NCBI GenBank assembly: GCA_049293015.1
Contig: JBATSB010000109.1
Coordinates: 8,444-72,443 of the forward strand
Reading direction: 5' to 3'
Length of the DNA stretch: 64,000 bases
DNA from: UBA2330 sp049293015
Lineage (GTDB): Bacteria; Bacteroidota; Ignavibacteria; Tepidaquicellales; Tepidaquicellaceae
Shown: one piece after another, positions 8,414 to 17,641 of the stretch
Position numbering within the stretch: the first letter of the stretch is position 1
Layout of the letters: every line of letters begins with the position of its first letter
Program-made: the position numbers and the translations under genes
Notes under the pieces: model-generated
Seen by the model: the letters and a program-made list of their open reading frames with translations, nothing else
Told to the model about the DNA's origin: nothing
The model's database searches: none

Positions 8414-10032
8414 AGACATTTATTTTAATATTATTATTTGTAAATATTTCTTTCGGTCAGAATATACATAAAGCTGAAGATTTTAATTTAATCCCTTTTG
8501 GAAAAGATTTTTCATCACAGTTAAGAAGCAATCCTCTTTTTCTGAATCAGATCGTAGTACCAAATAATTCTACTACTCCGATCAGTAATTTTATAACTGA
8601 TATTTTATTGAATGGTGATACTGTTTGGTTTGGTACCGGCAGCGGATTAATGAGAACTATCGATAATTTTAAAAGCTTTCAGAATTATTACGGACTGGCT
8701 CCTTTTGGTACCGATGATATTGCAGGTTTTAATCTTAACAGAAATATATTGGCAGCATCTACAGCCGTGAGTCAGGAGATCAACGGTGAGTCTGTTCCGA
8801 CAGGTACTGGAATTAAAGTCTCTACGGATTACGGACTGAACTGGTCAGCATATCCGCAGCCTACTGATTCTCAAAGCGATTCGACTATAATTTACGGCTC
8901 AAATACAATTTATGCATTACCGGTGACAGTAACCCAGCAAAATCTTTCTTACGATATTGCAGTCACAAAAACTCAAAACGATCCTTCGAATTATACAATC
9001 TGGATCTGTTCATTTGCGGGCGGACTGAGAAAAAGTACTGACTACGGAGCTACATGGATAAGAGTCCTGCTGCCTCCTGATGATCTGGACAGCATTAATG
9101 TAAATGATACCGGATATACGTTTACTTTAAATCCAAGAGATAATCTTAATCAAAGAGTATTTACTATTGCAGCAGTTGATGATTCTACTTTGTATGTCGG
9201 TACTGCAGGTGGAATAAATGTTTCAAATAGCTGGGGAGTAAACTGGAGAAAATATAATTTTCAAAATACGGATCCAAATAATCCAAACAACGGCATTTCA
9301 GGAAATTTTGTGGTAAGTCTCGATGTACAGAAATATGACGGGAATATAATAGTATGGGGAGCGACGCGTAAAGCTGAATTTGCAAATGAATTCGATGCGC
9401 TAAGCTATACAAGTAATGGCGGCGCAAACTGGTTAAATACTCTTTCAGGAAATAAACCAAACGGAATGTCATTCTATAGAAATATAGTTTACGGATATAC
9501 CGATAACGGATTATGGAGAAGTGAATTTGGAAATTTCAACTGGGCAAAAGCAGGTGTCATTTATGACCAAAGGACAAAAGATGAGTTGAGGACATCACAA
9601 TTTTATGCGGGTAATCATATCAGTGATACACTTTATATCGGAAGTGCAGATGGATTACTTCAGACACAGGAGCTGGGACAGCCATGGATCGGGCAGTGGA
9701 CAATTTACAGATCAGTTACAAACATTGATCTGTCATCAGATCTGCTGACATATGCAGCTCCAAATCCTTTTTCACCTGATGATGAAGTAACGAGAATTTA
9801 TTACAAAAGTCCATCAGCGACATCAAAAATCACTATAAATATTTATGATTTCGGTATGAATCCTGTAAGGACAATAATTCAGAATGCAACAAGGACGGGA
9901 ACGGAAGTTCTTTATACATCATGGAATGGCAGAAATGACAACAATCAGAGAATAGCAAACGGTGTATATTTTTACAGAGTAGAAATTAATGATGATGATC
10001 CTGTATGGGGAAAAATAATTTTACTTGAGTAG
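8410..10032 (+). CDS. secreted beta-propeller protein with FlgD-like C-terminal domain
   Basis: A 540-residue exported protein with signal peptide MKTFILILLFVNISFGQ. Repeated BNR/sortilin-like blocks (STDYGLNWS, STDYGATWI, SNSWGVNWR, TSNGGANW) indicate a beta-propeller covering roughly residues 60-430. The C-terminal ~85 residues (from AAPNPFSPDDE to WGKIILLE, with ARNDNNQRIANGVYFYR-like spacing) form a FlgD-type Ig domain. That domain is related to, but not the same as, the NYPNPFNP T9SS domain. It is translationally coupled to the lipoprotein before it and followed 12 bp later by a PorV-like gene. It could be a T9SS accessory or cargo protein; the exact role is unknown. Confidence 0.7.
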   Translation: MKTFILILLFVNISFGQNIHKAEDFNLIPFGKDFSSQLRSNPLFLNQIVVPNNSTTPISNFITDILLNGDTVWFGTGSGLMRTIDNFKSFQNYYGLAPFGTDDIAGFNLNRNILAASTAVSQEINGESVPTGTGIKVSTDYGLNWSAYPQPTDSQSDSTIIYGSNTIYALPVTVTQQNLSYDIAVTKTQNDPSNYTIWICSFAGGLRKSTDYGATWIRVLLPPDDLDSINVNDTGYTFTLNPRDNLNQRVFTIAAVDDSTLYVGTAGGINVSNSWGVNWRKYNFQNTDPNNPNNGISGNFVVSLDVQKYDGNIIVWGATRKAEFANEFDALSYTSNGGANWLNTLSGNKPNGMSFYRNIVYGYTDNGLWRSEFGNFNWAKAGVIYDQRTKDELRTSQFYAGNHISDTLYIGSADGLLQTQELGQPWIGQWTIYRSVTNIDLSSDLLTYAAPNPFSPDDEVTRIYYKSPSATSKITINIYDFGMNPVRTIIQNATRTGTEVLYTSWNGRNDNNQRIANGVYFYRVEINDDDPVWGKIILLE

Positions 10033-10044
10033 AAAATATTTTAT

Positions 10045-11067
10045 TTGAAAAAATATATTTTAATATTGGTTTTTACGGCAATTGGATTTCAGCACGCTGA
10101 CGCGCAGCTTGGAAGTTATGCCGGAGCTTTTTCGAGACTTGGATTCGGAGCCAGAGGTATGGCAATGGCAAATGCTGTTTCTTCGGATATATTCGGAGAT
10201 ATTAGTGGTATTTACAATCCTGCTCTCGCTACATTTCAGAATGACGGTAAAGTTGATCTGGGATATACATTTCTCAGCTTTGACAGGAAGCTGAACTTTG
10301 TCGGTTACACACAAAAATTTAAATTACCAAATCAGAAAGAAGGCGGTGCAGGGATTACAGTTGCCTGGATAAATGCAGGTGTAAATGATATTGATGGAAG
10401 AGATAATGATACAAGACAGATTGGAATGTTCTCAACTTTTGAAAATGAATTCTATTTAGGTACTTCATTTATTTTATCAGAACAGTTATCACTTGGCGTT
10501 GGATTTAAATTGTATTATGCAAAACTTTTTGATGATATCACTTCATCTTCATTTGCAATTGACCTTGGAGGAATTTATAAAGCAAGTAATGACCTTGCAA
10601 TAGGGCTGACAATAAAAGATCTGGGAGCAAAGTATGAATGGCAGACTACTTCCATTTACGGAGCTAACGGAAATTCTACAGAGGATAAATTTCCGAAATT
10701 AGTTGAGCTAAGCGGAACCTATCTTCTTCCGAAAAATTACGGAATCGTATCTCTTGGATTTGTTCAGTATCTTAATCCTAAACCCGAAACAAATTTAGAT
10801 GAAACTTCAGGTTCCAGTTCAAATAATACAGTTTTACGTTTTGGAATTGAAACAAACATTGTAAAACAGGTAAAGCTTAGAGCCGGTCTTGACAGAATAG
10901 ATTTTTCTACTTCGGATTTTTCAGGAAATCTGGAACCGTCATTTGGTTTTGGGCTTGATAAAAATTTTTCAAAAACCATTAATCTCGGTGTTGACTATTC
11001 AGTTCAGCTTGAGCCGTTTTCTCATGATCTGATACAAAACATCGGAATAGTTTTTAAATTTAAGTAA
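10045..11067 (+). CDS. PorV/PorQ-family outer-membrane barrel protein
   Basis: A 340-residue protein starting at TTG with signal peptide KKYILILVFTAIGFQHADAQ. The mature N-terminus (LGFGARGMAMANAVSS) and the IYNPAL motif are the conserved signature of the PorV/PorQ family. PorV binds T9SS C-terminal domains and shuttles cargo to the attachment complex in the outer membrane. Membrane-spanning strands fill the rest of the chain. TTG is preferred because it gives a complete basic signal peptide, and the next ATG at 10157 would remove it. It is followed 2 bp later by a second family member, so the two are co-expressed. Confidence 0.75.
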   Translation: MKKYILILVFTAIGFQHADAQLGSYAGAFSRLGFGARGMAMANAVSSDIFGDISGIYNPALATFQNDGKVDLGYTFLSFDRKLNFVGYTQKFKLPNQKEGGAGITVAWINAGVNDIDGRDNDTRQIGMFSTFENEFYLGTSFILSEQLSLGVGFKLYYAKLFDDITSSSFAIDLGGIYKASNDLAIGLTIKDLGAKYEWQTTSIYGANGNSTEDKFPKLVELSGTYLLPKNYGIVSLGFVQYLNPKPETNLDETSGSSSNNTVLRFGIETNIVKQVKLRAGLDRIDFSTSDFSGNLEPSFGFGLDKNFSKTINLGVDYSVQLEPFSHDLIQNIGIVFKFK

Positions 11068-11069
11068 AC

Positions 11070-11981
11070 ATGAAATATCTAAAATTAATAATATCAGTTT
11101 TCATAATCTCACCGTGTTTTTTCTCTGATTCATTTTCTCAAAATGACGGTACAGCAAATACAGGTTTGTCATTTCTAAAAACAGGTATCAGCTCAAGAGC
11201 TTTAGCTATGGGTGAAGCATATTCTTCAGTAACGGATGACGCATCGGCTTATTTTTATAATCCGGCACGGCTGCAGTTTGGTGAAAAAAATAATATTCTT
11301 TTGATGCATAACTCTTTAGGACAGGACCAGCTTTCTGAATATTTAGCAGTGAAATTTCCCTTAAGCGAAAAATTCTTTATGGGAATCGGATTTTACACTA
11401 CAAGTGTAAGTGATATAGAAGTCAGGAATATACCGGGAGCTGTTCTGGAAACATTTGATTCAAGAAATCTTTCCACAGGAGTTTCATTCAGTTATTCAGT
11501 GAATAAAGAAATTTCGATCGGACTTACCACTAAACTTATCTATGAAAAAATTTATGTGGATGAAGCATCAGGTGTTGGTTTCGATTTCGGAACTAACTAT
11601 ACAAAAAACAATCTGAACTTTGCTTTTGTAATTTCTAATATTGGATCTGTAAATGAACTTCAGACACAAAGCACTAAGCTTCCTTCATCATTTCGCATAG
11701 GAGGAAGTTACAAATTTAAACAAAAGGATTTTGACTTTGATCTTGCTCTCGAAGGATTCAAAATCATGGATGGTGGATTGTTTCATATTCTTACAGGTGG
11801 AGAAGCAGGGTACAAGGACATTGTCTTTTTAAGAGTGGGCTATCAGTCTAATTATGAAAACAAAGGACTTACAACAGGAATAGGATTTAAATACAAAGCT
11901 TTAAATGTAGATTATGCTTTTATCCCGTCTGTTGATGGATTTGGTACTGGAAATTCTTTTTCACTGGGGATAAATTTCTGA
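11070..11981 (+). CDS. PorV/PorQ-family outer-membrane barrel protein (second copy)
   Basis: A 303-residue barrel protein with signal peptide (to about residue 23, FSDSFSQ). The N-terminal mature block FLKTGISSRALAMGEAYSSVTDDASA plus FYNPARL is the same PorV/PorQ signature as in the preceding gene but diverged, so these are paralogues rather than a recent tandem duplication. It starts 2 bp after the preceding stop. Family knowledge suggests one member may act in T9SS cargo shuttling and the other in substrate-specific docking; which does what cannot be told from sequence. Confidence 0.72.
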   Translation: MKYLKLIISVFIISPCFFSDSFSQNDGTANTGLSFLKTGISSRALAMGEAYSSVTDDASAYFYNPARLQFGEKNNILLMHNSLGQDQLSEYLAVKFPLSEKFFMGIGFYTTSVSDIEVRNIPGAVLETFDSRNLSTGVSFSYSVNKEISIGLTTKLIYEKIYVDEASGVGFDFGTNYTKNNLNFAFVISNIGSVNELQTQSTKLPSSFRIGGSYKFKQKDFDFDLALEGFKIMDGGLFHILTGGEAGYKDIVFLRVGYQSNYENKGLTTGIGFKYKALNVDYAFIPSVDGFGTGNSFSLGINF

Positions 11982-12000
11982 TCTTCTCTTAAGTGAAGTC

Positions 12001-13680
12001 ATGTCTTCTTTATATTTCAGATTAAATAAGTTTTTAGAAAACGGGAATAATCTTTACAAAGTTTTTTTCGTCCTCTCCATTCTTTTAATAATTTTCAAAA
12101 TACATTCACTTTTAACAACGGATATTCAGCCATGGGATGAAGGTATGTATGCGACCCGGCTGCTTTCAATTCATTTCAACGGGGATTTTTTTGATCAGTA
12201 TTCTCATTCAGTTGGAAAATTCTATTCCGCGTCACACCCGCCTCTGCTCATCTGGGCAGGATATTTTGCCACTCTTATTTTTGGGGTAAATGCTATTGTA
12301 ATGAAATCACTGATCTTTATTCTTTCACTACTGAGTATTCTTATGATTCTTCTGATAGGTAGAGAATTGTTCTCTCTAAAGATTGCATTTTATTCAGCAA
12401 TAATATTCTGCAGTAATATTATATTTTCTGTATTCTCACAAAGGTTTCAGTTTGATATTCCGTACACTTTTTTAATTCTGCTGTCATTCTATTTCTTTCT
12501 TCTTTACAATAAAACAGAAAAGTATAAATATATAATCTATCTTGGAATTACTTTTGGTGCTTGTCTGATGGTGAAGATACTGGTTGGATTTTATATTCCG
12601 ATTGTAATTGGTATTTCGTATTATTTTATCAAAGATAAAACAAATTTAAAAGTAAAGGATTTATTTGTTCTCACTTTGATAGGGGTTTTAATTGCACTTC
12701 CCTGGCATGTCTATATGCTTTCGAAATATGGCGGCGAATTCACAGACTACTTTTTTAAGTTTCATATTTATGACAGAGCATTTATAGGTGTTGAGAACAG
12801 CGTTAAACCTTCAGGGATATTCTATCATATGAATTATTTGATGACTATAATTCCTTACAGCATCCTGATCATATTCAGTTTTATTAAGGATCTTGTTAAC
12901 AGAAAAAACCTCGACTGGAAAAAAATATTTATATGGATTTGGTTTCTTTCGGGAATGCTTATACTTACTTTATTTAAAACTAAATTAGAAGTATATATCT
13001 TACTTATACTTCCACCGGGTTGTTATATTATTTCACTTTTTATAAATTCTATAGAGACAGAAAAATTTTATTTAAAAGCTTTGTCTGTAACATTTGTTCT
13101 ATTTAATTTTTTATGGTTTGCTACTGAAGATGTAAGACCATTCCTGAAGGATTACATGATGCGGCAGGACTTCTTGATGACTGCTGTGATTATTCTTCTT
13201 TTACTTACTTTGTTATATTACTCAGGAAGATTCATCGCAAAGAGATTTGATCTTAAGAATACTTATTTTATTTTTGTACTTATATTCTTTTTATCTATAA
13301 ATATATTTTACTTATTTAAAATACCTGAGTGGGAAAATAAATTTCAGATATCAGAGGTAAAAGAGACCATTGAAAAAAGCGGCAGAAAAAATATTCTGTA
13401 TGTTGCAACAAATTACAGACATAACCCTCAGTTCAGCTTTTACTTTAATGGTCTGGATTTGAACTGGGATAATCCTGAGTACAAGTTTGAACTTATTGAT
13501 AATAAAGATGGAATTGGAATGGTCAAAGATAAATTAAGTTCGCTCAAAAGAAATGAGTATATGATCATAGTAGAAAAGGATTATATCAACAGAGCGGACT
13601 ATCCGGATTCACAACTTTTTGTACCGGGTGATCATAAATTGTTGTTAAAGAGAAACGGGTACGAACTTTATGAAAACTGA
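12001..13680 (+). CDS. GT39-type (ArnT/PMT-like) membrane glycosyltransferase
   Basis: A 559-residue polytopic membrane protein with about eleven hydrophobic spans. The first periplasmic loop contains the acidic motif PWDEGMYATR (near residues 43-52), followed by an HPPLLIW block. This is the GT-C fold arrangement of ArnT/PMT enzymes, where the aspartate after TM1 is catalytic and lipid-linked sugars are used as donors. The C-terminal ~110 residues are soluble. It heads the operon 12001-17268. By analogy it would transfer a sugar made by the downstream enzymes from an undecaprenyl carrier onto a surface molecule; donor and acceptor are inference. Confidence 0.85.
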   Translation: MSSLYFRLNKFLENGNNLYKVFFVLSILLIIFKIHSLLTTDIQPWDEGMYATRLLSIHFNGDFFDQYSHSVGKFYSASHPPLLIWAGYFATLIFGVNAIVMKSLIFILSLLSILMILLIGRELFSLKIAFYSAIIFCSNIIFSVFSQRFQFDIPYTFLILLSFYFFLLYNKTEKYKYIIYLGITFGACLMVKILVGFYIPIVIGISYYFIKDKTNLKVKDLFVLTLIGVLIALPWHVYMLSKYGGEFTDYFFKFHIYDRAFIGVENSVKPSGIFYHMNYLMTIIPYSILIIFSFIKDLVNRKNLDWKKIFIWIWFLSGMLILTLFKTKLEVYILLILPPGCYIISLFINSIETEKFYLKALSVTFVLFNFLWFATEDVRPFLKDYMMRQDFLMTAVIILLLLTLLYYSGRFIAKRFDLKNTYFIFVLIFFLSINIFYLFKIPEWENKFQISEVKETIEKSGRKNILYVATNYRHNPQFSFYFNGLDLNWDNPEYKFELIDNKDGIGMVKDKLSSLKRNEYMIIVEKDYINRADYPDSQLFVPGDHKLLLKRNGYELYEN

Positions 13681-13683
13681 TCA

Positions 13684-14667
13684 ATGATAGAAACAATCAG
13701 AATAAATAATATTGAGAAAAATAATGAGTGGACTGAATTTTTAAGAAATCAGTACAATCTTTTTTTTGATCACAAATTTAATTCATACAATGATGTCTTT
13801 AAGAAAAATATTAGCTGGCATCACCTGATGTTTAGAATTGTTGGTACTAACAGAGTTGTGGCGATAATGACTGGATGTGAAAAAACAAAAGGAGATGGCA
13901 GGAAAACTTTTGTGTCATGTGACGGTGTAAGTTACGGTGGATTTCTCTGGAAATTAAAATCAGATCTGATCACATATTTTGATGTAATAAAAAGTTTTAA
14001 AGAGTATTTGGCTGAAAATGGATTTAATGATTGTGTCATTAGAAATCCGCCTTTTAGATACAATAATATTCCAAATGAAGAGACGGATTATGCTTTGATA
14101 AAAGAAGGATTCAATGTAACAAATATTTCACTTACAAATATTATTGATATAAAAGAATTTGATTTTAAAAAAATTTCCGGTCCTAAAAAAAGATCAATAA
14201 AAAAATCATCTTCTGTGTTTGAGTTTGAAATACTAAACGATGTATCTGACGAAAATAAACTGAAAGAATTTTATGAAGTACTTCTTAAAAACAGAGAGCT
14301 TAAAAACGTTAAGCCGACTCATACATTAAAAGAATTATTTTATCTTAAAAATAAATTATCTGAAGAACTCATTTTTTTTACAGCAAAGATTGATTCGGAA
14401 ATAGCTGCAGTGTGTGTGCTTTTCAGAATAAATAATGACATGATCCTGAATTTTTATCTGGCGGGAGATGAGAAGTTTAAAATGAACAGGGTATCTGAAT
14501 ATCTGCTGTATAAATCAATAGAATGGTCAAAAGAAAACAGCTGTAAATTTTATGATATCGGAACTTCTGATATGGACGGTAAACTTCTGGATGGACTATA
14601 TGCATTTAAGAAAAAATTTCTTGCGCACGGCTTTTTAAGAAAAACCTATGAAATAAAAATCAAATAA
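13684..14667 (+). CDS. FemAB/BioF2-like GNAT acyltransferase
   Basis: A 327-residue soluble protein with two GNAT-like halves. The C-terminal half has the pattern seen in FemAB-like enzymes: a substrate-side helix, AAVCVLFRINNDMILNFYLAG, then a helix ending WSKENSCKFYDIG and the closing GLYAFKKKF motif. These enzymes transfer aminoacyl or acyl groups in envelope biosynthesis. The gene starts 3 bp after the GT39 stop and ends 5 bp before the epimerase, so it belongs to the same operon. A role in N-acylating the operon's amino sugar is an inference. FemX-type peptidoglycan bridging is the alternative but is less likely in a Gram-negative. Confidence 0.7.
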   Translation: MIETIRINNIEKNNEWTEFLRNQYNLFFDHKFNSYNDVFKKNISWHHLMFRIVGTNRVVAIMTGCEKTKGDGRKTFVSCDGVSYGGFLWKLKSDLITYFDVIKSFKEYLAENGFNDCVIRNPPFRYNNIPNEETDYALIKEGFNVTNISLTNIIDIKEFDFKKISGPKKRSIKKSSSVFEFEILNDVSDENKLKEFYEVLLKNRELKNVKPTHTLKELFYLKNKLSEELIFFTAKIDSEIAAVCVLFRINNDMILNFYLAGDEKFKMNRVSEYLLYKSIEWSKENSCKFYDIGTSDMDGKLLDGLYAFKKKFLAHGFLRKTYEIKIK

Positions 14668-14672
14668 ATAAA

Positions 14673-15635
14673 TTGAATATAAAAAATAAAAAAATTCTGT
14701 TAACAGGCGGAGCCGGATTCATTGGCAGTACACTTGTGTCAAAACTTGTTAAGGAAAATGAAATAACTATCCTTGATAATTTTTCACGGGACTCAATCAA
14801 ATACAAAAACATAACTTCAAGAAATCTTTCGGTAATAGAAGATGACGTCTTGAATTTTGAAGCTTTGAAAAAGATCTGTGAGAATTTCAAACCTCAGATA
14901 GTCATACATCTGGCTGCCGTCGCGGGAATTGATACTGTGATTATTGACCCAGTGAAAACACTCGATGTAAATATCAACGGTACTTTTAATCTGATGAAAG
15001 CTCTGGAAAAATATTCAAACCGGCTAGAAAGAATTCTGGACTTTTCTACCAGTGAAGTGCTCGGAGCTTATGCATACAAATCAACTGAGAAATCCCAGAC
15101 AAACTTCGCACCTGTAGGAGAAGCCCGCTGGACGTACTCTATCAGCAAAGTAGCAGGCGAGCATATTGTCCACAGCTATTTCAAAAAATTCGGATATCCT
15201 GTTGTGACTATTCGTCCATTTAATATTTACGGACCGGGTCAGGTTGGTGAAGGCGCAATACAGATTTTCATAAAAAATGTTGTTAATAACAAAGACATTG
15301 AAATTCACGGAGACGGGGATCAGATCAGGTCATGGTGCTATATCGATGATATGGTAAATGGAATTGAACTTTGTATTACTAATAAAAAAGCAATCGGAGA
15401 GGTATTTAATATTGGCAATCCTAAAGGTACAATTACGATATCTTCTTTAGCCGAGAAAATAGTTTCGATATGTAAATCAAAATCGAAAATCATATATACG
15501 CCTAAGAACTATGTCGATGTCGAACTGAGAATCCCGAGTATTGAAAAAGCAAAAGACTTGCTTGGCTTTAATCCCGTAGTCGATTTGAATGAAGGAATAA
15601 AAAGAACTTACAACTGGTATAAGAAAAATATCTGA
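14673..15635 (+). CDS. NAD-dependent nucleotide-sugar epimerase/decarboxylase (extended SDR)
   Basis: A 320-residue extended short-chain dehydrogenase starting at TTG. The Rossmann glycine motif GGAGFIG is at residues 11-17, and the catalytic YSISK supplies Tyr and Lys, with a serine/threonine in DFSTSEV. The block RWTYSISK resembles the RWIYSVSK of the ArnA UDP-glucuronate decarboxylase domain. RPFNIYGPG is the usual sugar-nucleotide-binding segment. Its substrate is a UDP- or dTDP-sugar. The stop overlaps the next ATG by one base, so it is coupled to the formyltransferase, the same two activities that are fused in ArnA. Epimerase versus decarboxylase cannot be decided from sequence alone. 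Confidence 0.85.
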   Translation: MNIKNKKILLTGGAGFIGSTLVSKLVKENEITILDNFSRDSIKYKNITSRNLSVIEDDVLNFEALKKICENFKPQIVIHLAAVAGIDTVIIDPVKTLDVNINGTFNLMKALEKYSNRLERILDFSTSEVLGAYAYKSTEKSQTNFAPVGEARWTYSISKVAGEHIVHSYFKKFGYPVVTIRPFNIYGPGQVGEGAIQIFIKNVVNNKDIEIHGDGDQIRSWCYIDDMVNGIELCITNKKAIGEVFNIGNPKGTITISSLAEKIVSICKSKSKIIYTPKNYVDVELRIPSIEKAKDLLGFNPVVDLNEGIKRTYNWYKKNI

Positions 15636-16543
15636 TGAATTATTTTTATATGGCACATTCCGTAATGAGTCTTGACTGTCTTAAGGATCTTGTGTCAAAA
15701 AATTATTCACCTGGTCTTGTTATCATTCATAAAAACAGAGACAGGAAAAAGCTCTCTGAGAATTTTTATATTCCTGTAAGAGAACTTTGCAGCTCAAACA
15801 ATATAGAACTTATCGAAACAGAAGAAATAAATAATTTAAAAAAAAGAATTGAAAATTTTGATACGGGAATCTGCGTTGGGTTTATGGATATTCTGAAAAA
15901 AGATTTTTTCGAAATCCCTGAAAAAGGCATAATGAATTTACACTGCGGTAAGCTGCCCGAATACAGAGGCAGAGCACCGATCAGCAGAAGTATCATGAAT
16001 GGAGAAAAATATATTACGGTTTCCGTTCATAAAATAGATGAAGGTGTTGACTCAGGTGACATTTGCAAAGAATTAAAAATTGAAATCATTGAAGAAGATG
16101 ACGTGAATACTATATATAAAAAATGTTCTGAATCTGCATCTGATATTCTAATAGATTGCCTGAATGAATTAAAAGAAAATAAACTTAAATTTCTTAAACA
16201 ATCATCTGATCTTGCGGCAAACAAAGTTATTAATAATGAAGAAAGAAAAATAAACTGGGAAGATGATAAAGTAAAAAATTTCAATAAGATCAGAGCTTTG
16301 ACTGCACCTTATCCATGCGCATATTCTTTATTCAAAGGAGGTGAATATTTATTTTTAAAAGCAAAAATTTCTGATGAATTTAATGATGAGAATATACAGT
16401 CCGGAACCGTTGCAAAAGTTTCTGATAATGAAATAGTTATCAAAAGCGGAAACGGATTTCTCAGGATACTTAAAGTAACGGACGAGAAACTTAAAGAATT
16501 AAATTTAAAAGTACTATTTAAGGGAGGAGATATATTCGAATGA
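15635..16543 (+). CDS. formyltransferase, probably sugar-nucleotide N-formyltransferase
   Basis: A 302-residue formyl-transferase-fold protein. The catalytic triad of 10-formyl-THF-dependent enzymes is visible as N101 and H103 in MNLHCGKLPEYRG and D139 in GVDSGDI. The C-terminal region (residues ~205-300) resembles the OB-like domain of methionyl-tRNA formyltransferase but shares little motif-level sequence with it. Position in a sugar operon, immediately after an SDR, favours an amino-sugar N-formyltransferase (ArnA/WlaRD-like) over Fmt. It overlaps the next gene by 4 bp (ATGA). Alternative: a second Fmt-like enzyme of unknown target. Confidence 0.8.
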   Translation: MNYFYMAHSVMSLDCLKDLVSKNYSPGLVIIHKNRDRKKLSENFYIPVRELCSSNNIELIETEEINNLKKRIENFDTGICVGFMDILKKDFFEIPEKGIMNLHCGKLPEYRGRAPISRSIMNGEKYITVSVHKIDEGVDSGDICKELKIEIIEEDDVNTIYKKCSESASDILIDCLNELKENKLKFLKQSSDLAANKVINNEERKINWEDDKVKNFNKIRALTAPYPCAYSLFKGGEYLFLKAKISDEFNDENIQSGTVAKVSDNEIVIKSGNGFLRILKVTDEKLKELNLKVLFKGGDIFE

Positions 16544-17268
16544 AAATTATAGATGCACATATTCATATAGGAACGTGGAGTGATATATTTTTCAACTATG
16601 CTTCCACCATAGAACAGGCTGTCGATGTAATGAAAAAGTCAGGTGTCGAAGCTGCTTTATGTATGCCTACTGATTCTACTTCCAATGATGAACTTTTTAT
16701 AAAAACAAAAGAGTCCAAGTTTAAATTTTATTATAATGCATGGATAGATCCGTCTGATAAAGAGCTCGACAATTTTCTTGAAAAGAATCTGAATGAAATC
16801 TCTGCATTTAAAATCCATCCTTCCATTCAAAAATTAAAAATTACTGATCCTTCGTATGAGAAATATCTTCAGATGGCTTCAGATGTGGGTAAGCCTGTAA
16901 TTGTGCACTGCGGAAGGTGGCAGGAGATGGCAGGTTTTAAAATTGCTCTTGAGACTGCTGTGAAATTTCCTGAACTGAAACTGATACTGGCACATATGGG
17001 AGGTGATCAGCCGTCTTTATATCTCGAATGTGCTGAAGTTATAAATGACAGCAAATATAAAAATGTATATCTCGGTACGGAATCTGTGCGTGAATTCTAT
17101 TTCATGGATCTGGCGGTGAAAAAAGCCGGAGCGGAAAAAGTGATCTTTGGAAGTGATTATAATCTGGGTCTGCCTCTTACTTATATTCCAATAGTCGATA
17201 GTCTTAATATTTCGATCGAAGAAAAAGAAATGATCTTTAGCGGTAATATTCTTAAGCTGATAAGTTAA
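16540..17268 (+). CDS. metal-dependent amidohydrolase, TIM-barrel (amidohydrolase_2 type)
   Basis: A 242-residue TIM-barrel hydrolase. The metal ligands are all present: HIH near the N-terminus (H7, H9 in DAHIHIG), a histidine in IVHCGRWQ, a histidine in LAHMGG and the final aspartate in IFGSDYNLG. The short length and absence of an N-terminal beta-sandwich place it with the PF04909-like family (decarboxylases, lactonases, deacylases). It overlaps the formyltransferase by 4 bp and closes the operon. A deformylase or deacylase step comparable in logic to ArnD is possible, but that is inference; ArnD belongs to a different fold family. Confidence 0.8.
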   Translation: MKIIDAHIHIGTWSDIFFNYASTIEQAVDVMKKSGVEAALCMPTDSTSNDELFIKTKESKFKFYYNAWIDPSDKELDNFLEKNLNEISAFKIHPSIQKLKITDPSYEKYLQMASDVGKPVIVHCGRWQEMAGFKIALETAVKFPELKLILAHMGGDQPSLYLECAEVINDSKYKNVYLGTESVREFYFMDLAVKKAGAEKVIFGSDYNLGLPLTYIPIVDSLNISIEEKEMIFSGNILKLIS

Positions 17269-17283
17269 TTTTCTTTTTAAAAA

Positions 17284-17625
17284 TTAAAAACCTACAGGAA
17301 AAATAAACAAGCCGTCCCTGTCACTTATAAGTTCGATGATCTCAGTTACAGCATCGATGTTTAATTCACCGTATATATGCGGAAATAAATAATTATTATT
17401 ATCTGAATCTTCCCATATGATCTCGCTTATTACCTTACTCTGATCTATAAAAAGCAGAAGTATAACTTTTTCTTTGCTGAAAAATTTAAGTGCCGATGAC
17501 CTTACTTTGTCTTTAGGTGAACAGTGAATAAACCCTTCACTTTCAAGCGAAAGAGCTTTGTAAGTTTTATTTTTTTTATGTTTATCCCAGTGATCTTTTG
17601 TAGTTAAATGATAAATTAATTCCAT
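17284..17625 (-). CDS. DUF952 family protein
   Basis: A 113-residue small cytoplasmic protein with the DUF952 pattern: an IYHLT start, W, then GFIHCSPKDKV and a C-terminal PHIYGELNIDAV. This family is related to ADP-ribosyltransferase-like folds but has no established function. I choose ATG 17625 because the family begins at (E)LIYHLTT. The upstream in-frame ATG at 17673 would add 16 unrelated residues and run into the end of the methyltransferase gene. It is the last gene of a three-gene minus-strand set with two methyltransferases and is convergent with the sugar operon. Confidence 0.8.
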   Translation of the reverse strand: MELIYHLTTKDHWDKHKKNKTYKALSLESEGFIHCSPKDKVRSSALKFFSKEKVILLLFIDQSKVISEIIWEDSDNNNYLFPHIYGELNIDAVTEIIELISDRDGLFIFPVGF

Positions 17626-17641
17626 TAAACTTTTATTATTT

